Assembly (NCBI GenBank): GCA_012295275.1
Contig: CM022665.1
Span: forward strand, 43,016,152-43,080,151
Direction: 5' to 3'
DNA: 64,000 bases
DNA from: Chrysomallon squamiferum
Lineage: Eukaryota; Mollusca; Gastropoda; Neomphalida; Peltospiridae
Shown piece by piece: positions 13,011-27,300 of the stretch (the stretch's first letter is position 1; each line of letters begins with the position of its first letter). The translations under genes and the position numbers were made by a program. Below the pieces are notes generated by a model. That model did not search any database. It was not told the origin of the DNA and saw only the letters and a program-made list of their open reading frames with translations.

Positions 13011-16000
13011 TCAGTCTGATTCCATTTCTTCTTCACCATCATCATCATCATCATCATCACTGTCACCTTCAAGTCCATTCTCTACAGCTTCTTCTTTCTC
13101 GTCTTCATCCATGTTTGAAACTTCTTCCCAGTTGTCCTGTGAAATACAGAATGTTTCTTTAGAATATAACAATAAATAAATAAAAAAATTCCTATGAGTT
13201 AATACAGCAATATATTCTCAAACTTGGGATTCTAGTTCAAAATCTTTCAGAGAAGGCCAAGTAAATTTTTTTATTTTTCAATAACATGGTGTTATTTGAA
13301 TGACAACACAATTATATTGTAATTCAGTTTGGTTGTGTGGCAAGACAATTTCTTGTGTTTGCAGTTTTCATGCAGTCTCACAGGAAGAGAATCATATAGT
13401 AGTATTAGCATTTAATTAATTTGGTCCAATCCTCTTTGTTGAAATTGGGTATACTTAAATGTACAGTATGTTCACAATGAATCAGATTTTAGTGAATTTA
13501 TTATATAAACCATAATGAACTTTATCCAGAATACGATCCCACATTTTTTTTAAATCATACTTCTTCTCACAAGCTAGTTGTTTTTAATCTTTTATTTCAA
13601 TGCGTCTTATGACAAACAATTTTTGGTAACATTGGGACAGTGTGGCAAAATTAAATACTGTGATGCAAGTATGATGAATTATGTAGCATAGTTTATGTGC
13701 ATTTATATATTATAAATTCTTAGTTTTTACTGTCAAACTATGATGGAGTAGAGGCTCAAGTGGTTGCTGTGATCCAGGTTGAGAAATATGTTAACATTTG
13801 GGTTTTCATTTTTGTTTAAAGCATTTCTGCATGATCCCTCACATTCTTTAATGTTCTAAGGGTACTACCTTAATGGTTAAATGTTAATATCTGGATTTTT
13901 ATTTCTTTAAAACATTTCTGCATATTGACCTACCTCTGATTCACTGGGTAAGATATTTTCAATGGGAAATTCTTCATCTGAAGATTCTGTAACAGCAAAA
14001 AGTGAACAGAATTAAAAATATGAATATGAAGAACATGAATGAAGACATTACTAACAACAGTCATTTCTATCAGTGTTTTCTGGCCTCAGCTCATTTCAGT
14101 TTAACTTTGGATTAAGGCTAGAACAAGTTTTTAAAAGTATTTTTCAATTTACTGAATGCAGACATATTAATGAAAAGTATTTTTTACCACCACTAACTGG
14201 TAACATTTTATACTGTGATAATAAATGGTGTATCATAGATTTAGAGTCAAAATGATAAATTTCCAGTTATTGTTTTTTAATGGCTGAATGGCAACACAGT
14301 CTGACTTTGGAATGTTGAAGTGTCATCAACAGCACATGACTGGACTTTGTCCTCCAGTGTGTTCCTGAATACTGTCTACGTGCAGAGTCTAATCAGACAG
14401 ACGTACATACAACAGAAAACATTCAAATGGTGAAATACATTCATACAGTTCTTTTTGTTTTCAGTTAAGCACAAACAACACTAACCGTCCTGATACATCA
14501 GCAATGGCGGCTCAGCAGCTCCAGAAGCTTCGTCTTCTGTATCATTTGTTGTTATCTGTGAAAAGATTTTCATCACACAGTTAGGACATTTCGATCCATG
14601 GCTGAAGAAAGCTCTCAAGAGCAGTAGAGTTAAGAGTGGCAGGAAAAAAACAACCATGATCTGATAATCTTATTCATTTAGTTCAAAGAATAATTTGTGA
14701 CTGATGACAAATCTTTTGTGTATACTGAATGGAACTTTTGTCAAAGCTGAAAGCTTCTCTATAATATGTAACTTATATACAAGTGAAAAAAATTATAAGA
14801 ATTTAAAATATATATTTATTAAAATTAAAATTAAAATATTTATTCTAAATTAAATTAAAAAAATAAATAAAATAAAATATATTAGGCACATCTATTAGTT
14901 TATCTGTTTCTGTAAGTAATTATTTTGTTAGTAAAATTGTGTTTGTTTTTCAAGTATCAGTAACCTACCTGTGTTAGCATGAGATCCAGCTTTCCTTGTA
15001 ACTGTGACAACCTGCTGAAAGTGGAAACTCTTGAATCCATCATCTGATAAAGTGAACTTAATTTTTCAATAATATCTGGAAACTTTAGAGAGAAAAGGAA
15101 AAAACAAAAATATTTTTTTATCAAAATGATTGAACTTATAAATACATGTTTATGATGTTATTAAAACTTTGATCTCTTCTCAGTGAATTTAAAGAGGGGG
15201 AAAAAGGTGAAAATGTGACAATTATAATTAAGATATCTATGGCAATGGAAAAAAAAAAAAAAAAAATTCAACCAGAGATTAATAAAACAGTTTTATATGA
15301 ATGGTCATGAACAGATGTATAATATAATTATATGTAACAGGAGAATAGAAATTTATAAAGTAGTTTGCTTAAAAATACATTTGACATTTTTCTATGTTAG
15401 TAACACATGTACTACTGATTTAACCAGATGTCAAAGATTTTGGTATGATGATGATGATGATGATAAAAGAAAGGAAACTTGCTGTTTTCATTGCAGAGGC
15501 AATAAAACGTAAATTAGCAATAAAAAATCTGTTACAGTCACAATCTCACTGACAGGAAAAACAGACACATGAGGTTTACTAGTCAAACAAGTGTATCAAT
15601 GATTACTGATTGAGTAATTTATTTCAGATTATCAGATAATGATGATACAGAAGAAGAAAAACAATCCTGGGTGACTACTTACAGTGATTAAGTAAGACAT
15701 ATGTATGGACAGCACACATCTGATCCATTTCAGTGTTATAAATCCACTGAAATACAGAACAAAAAATATGTTTTCAATAATTTAATACATCATATAAAAT
15801 TAAGAACATTCAATTTTTTATATATAATACTGGCAAATGTACATAATTGAACTTGCTGCACAACATATCTACAAACAAATTTATATATATTTTTATATAT
15901 ATATATATCATACTGAAAATCATGACAATGAAATTAAAATATGATTACAAGATTAACAATTCCAACATTATTAATGCTTACAGAAAATAAGTGAATAAAA

Positions 16001-16368
16001 ATCATAATAAATAAAATAATATCTAAAGCAAAATTTTCTTTTAATAAAAGCTGTAACATTTCAACAGTAAGTCATAAGATGCAAAACACTTTGTTCATGT
16101 GCTTCTCTTATTAAAAAAATCTAAATTTAATTCACTGGTATTTCTGATGTAAGCTCCTGTGTCACAGAATGTTATGAAAACATAAAGTTTTCAACAAGAG
16201 CCACATCGCTGTTGCGCCATGGGGACAATGTCAGCATCAGTGGAATGATTCTGACATTGTATATAAGGTGCAGTTAAGTTGCAACGTTATTGTGGCAGTT
16301 ATTTAAAAAATACATTGCCATTTCTTTAGTATTATATGTTTAATATCACATCATTTGAGGAGAATTTC

Positions 16369-16419
<51 letters not shown>

Positions 16420-19400
16420 CTATATTTATATAGCACTTTTTCCATACTAAATAAGTTCAATGGTGCTTTACAGAGTAATAAAACAAAATATATAAAGACA
16501 TGGACATAAAATTAAAAACATATTAAAATAAGTGTAAACATAATGGTGAACATGTTAAAATGGTGGTAAAATTAAATGAGTCACATTTCAAAGTTGCATA
16601 AGATTATTAATAGACCAGTTTGAACATTTTAAAATGGGAAACATAAAACATAACTATATATTAATTAAGTGGATTTGAATGAAATGGGTCTTTAGTAGAG
16701 TTACTGATATCATGATTGTACTTTATTATTACTGAATCATTTGGAAATGTATAAAAGATTTCAACATTTTATTATCACCATATGTACATTTTAATATTAT
16801 TTTAATTTTAAATCTGTCACAAGTATTTTCTTCTTCAGTGGTAAAATCATCACAGTACGCAAGTAACAAATAATTTATTAGTAAATGCATCTGTTCCTGG
16901 ATCCTGTTATTCCAGCTGTAGCAATTTCACCTTCCTTCCATGTTCATATATTAATATTTATCTACTTTGAAAACCACACTGCAGTAATGTCCACAAAGCA
17001 TTTCTCATGCCAGAAGCTTTGAAACACACATTCAAAAAAAAAAAAAAAAAAGAAAGAAGACTTTTGTTTATGTAAATGTTTCAGTTCCTCCTCTTCTCTT
17101 TCTTTGATATAATCTCAATCTTTGTTCACATCCAGTTTCCTCACATTTTCCTTTTCAGTTGTTTTTGAAAAGCTGACAAAGATCTCATTTAAAATCCAGT
17201 CTTTATACTTGAAGATAAAGTGATGTAAAAACACCATAAACACTCATTTTGAAAGTAGAAAAACTGGTGCTCTCCTCTTGATTAGACAACATCTTTATAA
17301 ATTTTGTATTTGTACACAACAAAACACTTGCATTCATTCTTAACACTTTCATCAAAAACTGCTGATTTTTCCTTTAAAAGCTGGGAACAATATTCCTTAT
17401 TGTCTTTGCACGTTAAGAAACACAATCACTAACTCAACAATGAAATACTTAAAAAAAAAAAAAAAACGTCCATGAATTATAATGCCTTTTCACAAATCTG
17501 TCTGAAAATAATTCTAACACCAAGGTAAAAACACAAGCCAAGCTGAAACTTGAGAAACAACAGCACAGTAATTTTGCTTTTGAGCTACACTGACTGCCGG
17601 AGAAATCCAATAAGTAGCTGAAAACAATTGTCTATGAAAGCTGCAAGTTAGAGATCTGGTAAACTTGATAGTAATATTTACACTAAGAACAAGAAGCAAT
17701 AAAATAATTTTTTAAAAAAAGACCGACAAATAACACTAGTATCTTGTATGCTAATAGTTTTACCATGAATATTATGTGAATATTCAGATTCGGTGTTAGC
17801 TACAGATACTGTTGCACCTGGGGGGCAATGTCAACATCATGGGGTGAAGGTGACATCGTATAAAAGGTGCAGGTACATTTTATGTTTACTCAGAATTGTA
17901 TACGATCTCAAATACAAAATAATGTGTAAAATGTTTAAAATTAAAATTTGACTTTTATAGTTTCAAGAGTTTAAGATCAATTTAAAATGATTTAATATTG
18001 TTATCATATTTAATATAATTAAAAAAAATAATAAATAAATAAACTAAGGATTGATGAATAAAGAATAAACATGTACAAATAAAAACATCTATTCTAGGAA
18101 TTATTTTATTGAAATTTAAAGTTTTTTAACAAACGGATATGAAAAAAAAAATAGTTACTAATCACCAGGATTTTTTTTTTTTTTTTTTTTTTTTAAAGAA
18201 ATACTCTTCTTAAGTTTTTCAGCTTTAATCTTAGACAAATATGTAACAAAAACAAAGGCATTAATATACTGTGACATGCTGGAGTGCACGTGAACCAGAA
18301 TTAACAATCATTTTATTCTCTACCTTTGTGGAGATCCCTGCATTCTGCGAGTAAGTTCATTGATGAGGGGAAGAATGGCTGTGATAGGCAACTTCTTTAT
18401 TGTGTTCTTCAGAAGATTCTCATTGCCCTTTTGTAAGACTTGCTGAAAGGCAAGACAGTGAATATATTTTATTACTTCAACTATTACTGTTATTTTAAAT
18501 TAATACAAACATTCTACAATCATGCTAAAACATCTCAGAACTTAAAAATAAGTGAGGAAATACTGTCTAACTATCATGCAAAATATTTTACCTTTATTGT
18601 TAGGGGTTTTGTATCAATCATTTATTTACTTCTGTTTTTTATTATTATGATGAGGAAACAAGGATACTACACTTCCAAAGAATACTCTTGTCAATAAGGA
18701 ACAAAGACACATTACGTATGTAGAAAAGCAGAAAACTGTTTGACAGTTGACCACACAAGTATACAGGAGTGTGCAGAAGACATAACTCATGAGATAAAAA
18801 CTGCAGTTCCTCTACATAACTAATGCATAAACATGAGATTGTCTTTCCAAACTCAGAGAAGTTCACAGTCTCCAACACACAAAGCATCAGGAAATGGCTC
18901 AGTAGACACACAGAACCAGTCCAATGAGAAAGTGCTAAGCAGTGACAAACAACATCCATTAAATTATAAATTCAGAAACACAAATATAGTCCATAATATT
19001 TTTATAATTAACATGCACACACATCCTCATATAGAAGACATAGATCTAGATATAAAATCATTATCACTAGTAGTATTACTTTCTGTTACGTATTTCTACT
19101 CTTACATTTAATATTTTTGAGTCGTTGCTGGTCAAGCCCTGTGTTAAAAGCTGAGCTAAGTTGTCAGCTACTGGTGGTTTCACTGTTGATGTTTTCTCAA
19201 TACTGATTGCATCCAGTCGCTGTTCCATGGTCAACTGAAAAAATCACATTTATAATCAACGACTGCATGCATGCTAAAAATAGTGTGTGAACTTCTAAGA
19301 GGCTATTTTGTTTTTCCATTATTAAAATATGTAAGTATGGTAATAAATAAGCAAAATTGGTTAATAATGTTTTCCCCTGCTGTCACTACATATTGAACTA

Positions 19401-22400
19401 ATCCAGAAATTAAAAAACAAACTTTTTCTTTTATTATACCATATGTATATATGGCAATAAATGTGCAGAAATGTTTGCCACTGTTTTCCCTTGCTACCCA
19501 CATATACTGAATCAATACAGAAATTAAAACAATTAAAAAAAAAAAATAAAAAAATAATTATTAACACATGTAAGGATGATAGTGTATGAGCAAATATGCT
19601 TGCTCACTATGTTATGAACTGATACAGAAATTAAAATAATAATAATTAAAAATTACAGCAGGTATTAAAAATGTCGGTGATTTGAAATGCTCACCTCTCC
19701 TGTGGAAACTTTCCGTTTTCTGGATCTGGCCGAGCTTTCTTTCACTGACGGCTCTCTGGGCGCCATGTGACCCGGCACTAAGACTGTCGCTTCTTTTGAG
19801 ACATCTGGGGTCCTCACCTAGTGCAAGAAGAAACGTGAGAGTTGATTTCTGATCAGTTTAAGAATTAAATTTAGATTTTTTTAAATTCAGAGATTACCTT
19901 TACTAAATTATCGTTTTATTATCTTGAGGATTACATATTTATTTAATTTTGTGTGTGTGTGTGACAGACATGGCAATAAATACATATATTTTTATTTATT
20001 TTTCAATTAATATTATTAAAATTTATGAGAATTTTTATGCTAAATTGCCATTTCATAATTCTGTGAATTGCATGTGAAATGTAACCATTTTTGTACATAT
20101 TCCGTATACAAATATTCACCAATGTTCAATTCAACTGTAATCAACCTTCAGTTTAACTATTTATAAAATATTCTGCAACTTCCCCTTAATCAAATGCTAG
20201 CTATACTGTGATATGAGGTCTCTGTTCTAAAAAGCAATTCTATGTCACACAATATCGTCCTGTGTTTCCAGAGTAAAGAAACTCAAGATAGCGATTGTGT
20301 CAGTTAGTCTTGCACTTTCTGACAGCCCACAACGTACTTTGTAATCAGAGTGGGGAAGAGTGAGTGCTGTATAACTGATATAACTAATATAGATACAATA
20401 TGGGGAACAGTGGGTGCTGTATTTCTCACATAACTAGTACAAATTGTGGAATAATGGGTGCTGTATTTCTGATATAACTAGTAGATATATAAAATAAAAT
20501 AAAATTATTTTATGTATACTTGTAATGGTACAGTGAGAATTTTAAATTGTATTAATATATGATATATTATTATCTTTGAATCTGTAATTAAAGGTGCATA
20601 ATCCACATTTCGTTTTAATTTAGAAAAATTTCAGCCATTTTACTACAAATCTAATTATTCTGAGATTACCTGAAGGTTTAATAATACCTCAGTACATACA
20701 TAATACAAATTATCACATCCCAGCATTGTGGTTTTGTAACAATATACAAGCTTAAAAATGGCAATGAGATACATTAACATAAATATTTTAAATCAGACAG
20801 GGAAGCATGTAACTGCAGTATCTGACACCCATGATAAGGAGCACTGGCAATACCAGTCAACAGTCCAGTAAATCACAGCTGAAGATTAATCTTCAAACTT
20901 ACAAATCATTAGATAATCACACCAGAATTACAGTTAACATAACTATTCAAAACAGAGGTTGTTTTCATATTCATTCTGTTAATGTCTGCACACAGCAGGT
21001 CCATACCAACATGATCAGATCTAGAAAGGGAAAGTGTACAGTTTTCTGTAGCATTCATATTTACTGCAGATATCACTGACATGACATCTGTAGCAAACGA
21101 AGAATGCACTATTTTAAAACAATGTCTTACAGTTGAAAATTCATCATCAACTTTTCGTAACTGCTATTTTAATTAAAGGTTTTTAAAAATTAAATTAAAA
21201 ATAAATAAAAATATATTTCTAAATGCTTGTTTACCATGGAAGACATTTCAAATGGATGCTTAAGCAGAAAGCTGGGATATTGATGAAAGAATTTGTATGG
21301 CCACAAATTACATATAAACCCAAAGAGCAGAAAAATTCTTTAAAAAGTAATTAAAAAAAAATCTTAAATAATTTTAGCTGGATATTTTTATACTTTTTCG
21401 CAAGTACTATTGGGTTTAATTATTTTTTTTATTAAAAAGTAGAAATTAAACATAACTGTGACTGAAACCTATTTTTTAACACAACAGGCTGAGTGGGAAA
21501 ATTCATCATCAGTAAGTGCACATACATTTAGCTTTGAAAAATTATTAAAATAAATAAAAAACATATAAAGCTATGAATACAGTTCAAAAATGATAAATAT
21601 TTTGAAAAAGCAATTCTCTGTCACACAATATCGTCCTGTGTTTCCAGTGTAAAAGAAACTAAAAAAGATCTTAAATTTTGTCAGTTAGATATTTTCTTAC
21701 TTTTTCTGACAGCCTATTGGGTTTAATTATTTTTTTAATCAAAGTGGGGGGAAGAGTGGGTGCTGTATTTCTGATATAACTAATATAGATACAATATGGG
21801 GAAGAGTGGGTGCTGTATTTCTGATATAACTAATATAGATACAATATGGGGAAGAGTGGGTGCTGTATTTCTGATATAACTAGTACAGATACAGACTGTG
21901 GAATAATGGGTACCGTATTTCTGATATAACTAGTAGAGATACAATATGGGGAAGAGTGGGTGCTGTATTTCTGATATAACTAGTATAGATACAAACTGTG
22001 GAATAATGGGTGCTGTATTTCTGATATAACTAGTAGAGATACAATATGGGGAAGAGTGGGTGCTGTTTAACTGATATAACTAAATAGATATAAATAAATG
22101 TTTTATTTTATGTACACTTGTAATGGTACAGTGAGCATTTTAAACCATATTAATTTATATTTATATATACATCTATATATACTATTTCCTTTGGATCTGT
22201 TATTAAAGAAAAAAAATTTAGGAAAAAAAAATTTAATTATTATTATCACCAAGTTCTACATGATAATTCAGTGAGATACAGCAAAAACAGACCGACTCTT
22301 ATTACCAGGACATTCGTATTACAAATGTAAACATGATGCTGAAAAAAAGTCTGCCATTGATACATACACATAACAATTTTGTGAGAAAAAATATAACAAC

Positions 22401-22592
22401 AATAAAAATACCAAGGCAAAGGTGACCAGAAGATCCATACATTTCTTTATGAGAGTTTGTCTCAAATTTTACTTATGTTAGTGTTACACAGAACTCACCT
22501 TGGTGAAATTTGAGTCGTTCTTTAGTGCAGCCAGCGTAGGTTCATCTCTTATCAGACACACATTGTGCTGTGATTTTTCATATTCCTGAAAA

Positions 22593-22628
<36 letters not shown>

Positions 22629-23081
22629 AAAAATAATAAAAGTAATGGTGGTAACATAGTAATAATAATAACAACAGTAAAAATAATAATAAATATGGAA
22701 ATAATGAAGATCATCATAAAAATAAGAATAATACTAATGGCAAATATAAGACTGTAATATTAATAAGAACTGTGACCACGATACTTTAATGTGATAGCGC
22801 ATTTCATCCTGACTGTACATACATATATGTTAAGCATCTTCTGTATTGAACAAATGTTATGTGTAATAACACACTCAAGTCTTTTTCAGTGAGCATTTGC
22901 ACAGCATCAAACACATGATTAAGGACCACACAGACAAAGAAAATCCACTAACAACAATACGAAGGGTTATAAGCTTTTTCATATCATCCTATTACAAGAA
23001 CATGGTTTATCTCTCAAGAACATGCTTTTTTTTTTTTATCTCTAACTGAAAACAAGAAAATATTTTATACAAAGTAAAAAA

Positions 23082-23113
<32 letters not shown>

Positions 23114-24358
23114 GGAATAAACACCTTGAAAAATAAATATATTTGTATATTGGGAAAATGTCAGTTTAATTAATTATTTTTTTAAAGTTAACATTAAAAA
23201 AATAACTAACAAAATTTAAAATAATAATAAATAAATGTGTGTAGTAAGAGAACAATCACATACAAGTCTTTCAAAAGAGGGTTTTATGAAATTTCCGTAC
23301 GCCAGCAGAATTCTCCTCTCGTCTTCTCGGGCTATGTGAACAGCCAGGCTGGGGATTGGGTGTGGAACATCATCTTTACCAGACGGACAGGCAATCTGGA
23401 TTGTAACCTTTGGCTGCAGTGGAGCTTTTAGTTTACTGAAAAATAATGAAAATAATGTAAATAAACAAGTAACTAACTAACTGACTGACTGACTGACTGA
23501 AGTAGATAAATAAAAATTAAAAAAGAAATTTTATAATATGGAAATTTTGAAAATACACCCTAAAAATACAGATTTAACTATATTTGATGCTGAATGTAAC
23601 ATCCAAATTATTAATGTTTAAGCCCTCCTTTTCAAAATGCAAGCAAATTTTTCTTAAATTGGTATGTTTGAAGAAAGAAAAAAAAATGTAGTTTAATATT
23701 ATTATTCCATTAATAAAATGCAAAATTCAAGCCTAATTCAAAATCAATTTTAGTAATATAAATAAATAAAATAAATAAAATAAATAAATTACCAAACATT
23801 TTAGTCTCAATATTCTGTGAATTAACATTAATTAAAACTCCTGGTTACTTACCCATTTAAAAGATGTTCAAATACCAGCACCTGACCATTTTTACACACC
23901 ACTGCCAACAGCAGGGTCTAAAAAAGAATATTAAAATATAAAATTCATTTCAACACATTAAAATGTTATGGTTACAGGAATTTCAAAGCATTAAATTATT
24001 ATAACTCCATTTAACTGACTACACTATCGACTTTTAACTGAAAATTCCTTTGAAAAATACATGAAAAATATTAAATGAAGTATTTATAGATGTTCCCCTT
24101 TACTTTTCTTAAACTCTTAATACAGTGGTCTTTTTAATTAAAATATTGATAATAACTATTATATTAAATAAAATCAAAATGCTAAGGACTTTAACAAAAA
24201 AAGGATTCTGAGAATATGATTTTGAGAACAGTTTTAGACAATTTCTCACCTGATCTTGTGACGATGTATTCAGGTTTAGCTGTACTGGTTCATCAGGTAA
24301 AGAAAAAGATGACACTGCATTCTTTTCAGTACAGTCTTTGTTAACATACCTTGAAGTA

Positions 24359-24396
<38 letters not shown>

Positions 24397-27300
24397 TAAA
24401 AAAATAATAATAATAAAATAAAGAAATTTATATTATATAAACAAAAAGGTGCTCATAAACTTCAATTTCAGCTCATTGTAAAATAAAAAAGTGACTGTTT
24501 CATCAATAAATTAAAAAAAAATTTAACTTCAACTAATTTTCTCGCCTCTTTGCAAGGCAAATTATTACTTTAAATTAATACTAAAATGATTTTTTCATTA
24601 AAACAATTGTGAGAACTTTGTCAGGATCACAAACTTTTCCCCATTGCTATGAAATTATTTAAATTAAAAAAACAGAAACAGTAAACATTTTCATCTTTAA
24701 AACATTACTATAATGATATTTTGATTACTGAAGCCAAACCATATTGCTAGTTTTAATTTCACAAATTAAATGTAAGCAAACCACTTTCAAATCAATGTAC
24801 CATTTCTTCATAACAATTAAGCGAAAACGTGTTTAATTAAACAACAACTGAAGACTGTGGTGACGTGGAACCGTTCTATTTAATGTAAACGAAGCGTGAC
24901 ATACCAGGCATTAATTAATCTGTCGTTTAAAGCAGCGGATAAAAATAATGTCCATCAGGAGCATCGGACAGTGTGTCGTTGCCTGGCAACTGTGGCACGG
25001 ACAGTAATCTGAAAACTTCCGTCGAGTGACCTGTGAACGTCTGAAACAGAAGAACGTTACTTGAAAACACGTTTTAAAAATAAAAGAATTGTAATTTTGT
25101 AACAGAACAAGAGAGCTTTCGCCTGTGACACAATGTCGTCCTGTATTTCTAGTGTTAAGGAAATCAAGATAGCGATTGTGTCTTGTTCATATTGCACCTC
25201 TTGACAGCCCACAATGCACTCTGCAGCCAATGTGGGGAAGAGTAGGTGCTACTGAAGCGTGTGCAAAATGTTAGCACTTTATTATAAATTTTGAAATATC
25301 TTCCTCAAACATCACCAATTAATATAGGCTATTTCTGTAGCATAATTTCGTCCAGAATTCCATTTACAAATTCAAGATAGCAATCAAGCCAGTTATTACT
25401 ATAGCACTATTTTTCAACCCAAACAGCACTTCAGTCTGTGTGGGAAGCGCAAGTGCTGTTTTGATACAAATCTAATTATTTTGATATTTCTGAAGGTTTA
25501 ATAATACATCACAATATATAATGTGAATTATCACATCCCACCTTTGTGGTTTTGCAACAAAATACAAGCTTAAAGATGGCAATGAGATATCTTAAAAACA
25601 AATATTTTCAATCAGACTGCAAAGGAGCACTGGCAATACTGGTCAACAGTCCAATACACAGATGAAGATTAATCTTGAAACCTACAACTCATCGGATAAT
25701 CACAACTACCACAGAATTAAAGTTACTGAACAAAACAGAGGGTTTTTTCTGATTCATTCTATAGCACACAATAACTCCATTCCAACATCATAAGGTTTAT
25801 AAAATTTCCCCAAATATCACTAATTAGTACAGGCTGTTTTTGTAGCATAATTTCGTCCAGAATTCCATTTTCAAATTCAAGATAGCAATCAAGCCAGTTA
25901 TTACTATAGCACTATTTTTCAACCCATACAGCACTTCAGTCTGTGTGGGAAGCGCAAGTGCACATACATTTAACTTTGAAAAAATATTTTATTTTCCCCA
26001 AAATACATACAGCTACAAATACAGTTAAAATGATAAATATTTTAAAAAGCAGTTCTCTGTCACACAATATCGTCCTGTGTTTCCAGTGTAAAGAAACTCA
26101 AGATAGCGATTGTGTCAGTTAGTCTTGCACTTTCTGACAGCCCACAACGTACTTTGTAATCAGAGTGGGGAAGAGTGGGTGCTGTATAACTGATATAACT
26201 AGTACAGATACAAACTGGAATAATGGGTACCGTATTTCTGATATAACTAATATAGATACAATATGGGGAAGAGTGGGTGCTGTATTTCTGATATAACTAA
26301 TATAGATACAATATGGGGAAGAGTGGGTGCTGTATTTCTGATATAACTAATATAGATACAATATGGGGAAGAGTGGGTGCTGTATTTCTGATATAACTAA
26401 TATAGATACAATATGGGGAAGAGTGGGTGCTGTATTTCTGATATAACTAATATAGATACAATATGGGGAAGAGTGGGTGCTGTATTTCTGATATAACTAG
26501 TACAGATAAAATCTGTGGAATAATGGGTGCTGTATTTCTGATATAACTAATATAGATACAATATGGGGAAGAGTGGGTGCTGTATTTCTGATATAACTAG
26601 TATAGATACAATATGGGGAAGAGTGGGTGCTGTATTTCTCACGTAACTAGTACAAATTGTGGAATAATGGGTGCTGTATTTCTGATATAACTAATATAGA
26701 TACAATATGGGGAAGAGTGAGTGCTGTATAACTGATATAACTAATATAGATACAATATGGGGAAGAGTGGGTGCTGTATTTCTCACATAACTAGTACAAA
26801 TTGTGGAATAATGGGTGCTGTATTTCTGATATAACTAGTAGATATATAAAATAAAATAAAATTATTTTATGTGTACTTGTAATGGTACAGTGAGAATTTT
26901 AAATTGTATTAATTTATGATATAACAATATACAAGCTTTAAAATGGCAATGAGATACATTAACATAAATATTTTAAATCAGATGGAGGCATCTAACTGCA
27001 GTATCTGACACCCATGATAAGGAGCACTGGCAATACCAGTCAACAGTCCAGTAAATACACAGCTGAAGATTAATCTTCAAACTTACAAATCATTAGATAA
27101 TCAACTAGAATTACAGTTAACATAACTATTCAAAACAGAGGTTGTTTTCTTATTCATTCTGTTAATGTCTGCACACAGCAGGTCCATACCAACATGATCA
27201 GATCTAGAAAGGGAAAGTGTACAGTTTTCTGTAGCATTCATATTTACTGCAGATATCACTGACATGACACCTGTAGCAAACGAAGAATGCACTATTTTAA

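Noticed and set aside
18833-19111. Plus-strand ORF of 92 codons over WDR43 intron 10/exon 11
   Set aside because: Antisense to a real exon at one end and low-complexity elsewhere; no family resemblance.
20909-21109. Minus-strand ORF of 66 codons conserved in the duplicate at 27101-27292 (63 codons)
   Set aside because: The conservation is explained by the recent block duplication. The frame lies in a WDR43 intron, overlaps the folded RNA candidate and resembles no protein family.
26165-26850. Regular repeats suggestive of a CRISPR-like array
   Set aside because: Units are contiguous 50-bp tandem copies without unique spacers, inside an intron of a eukaryotic gene.
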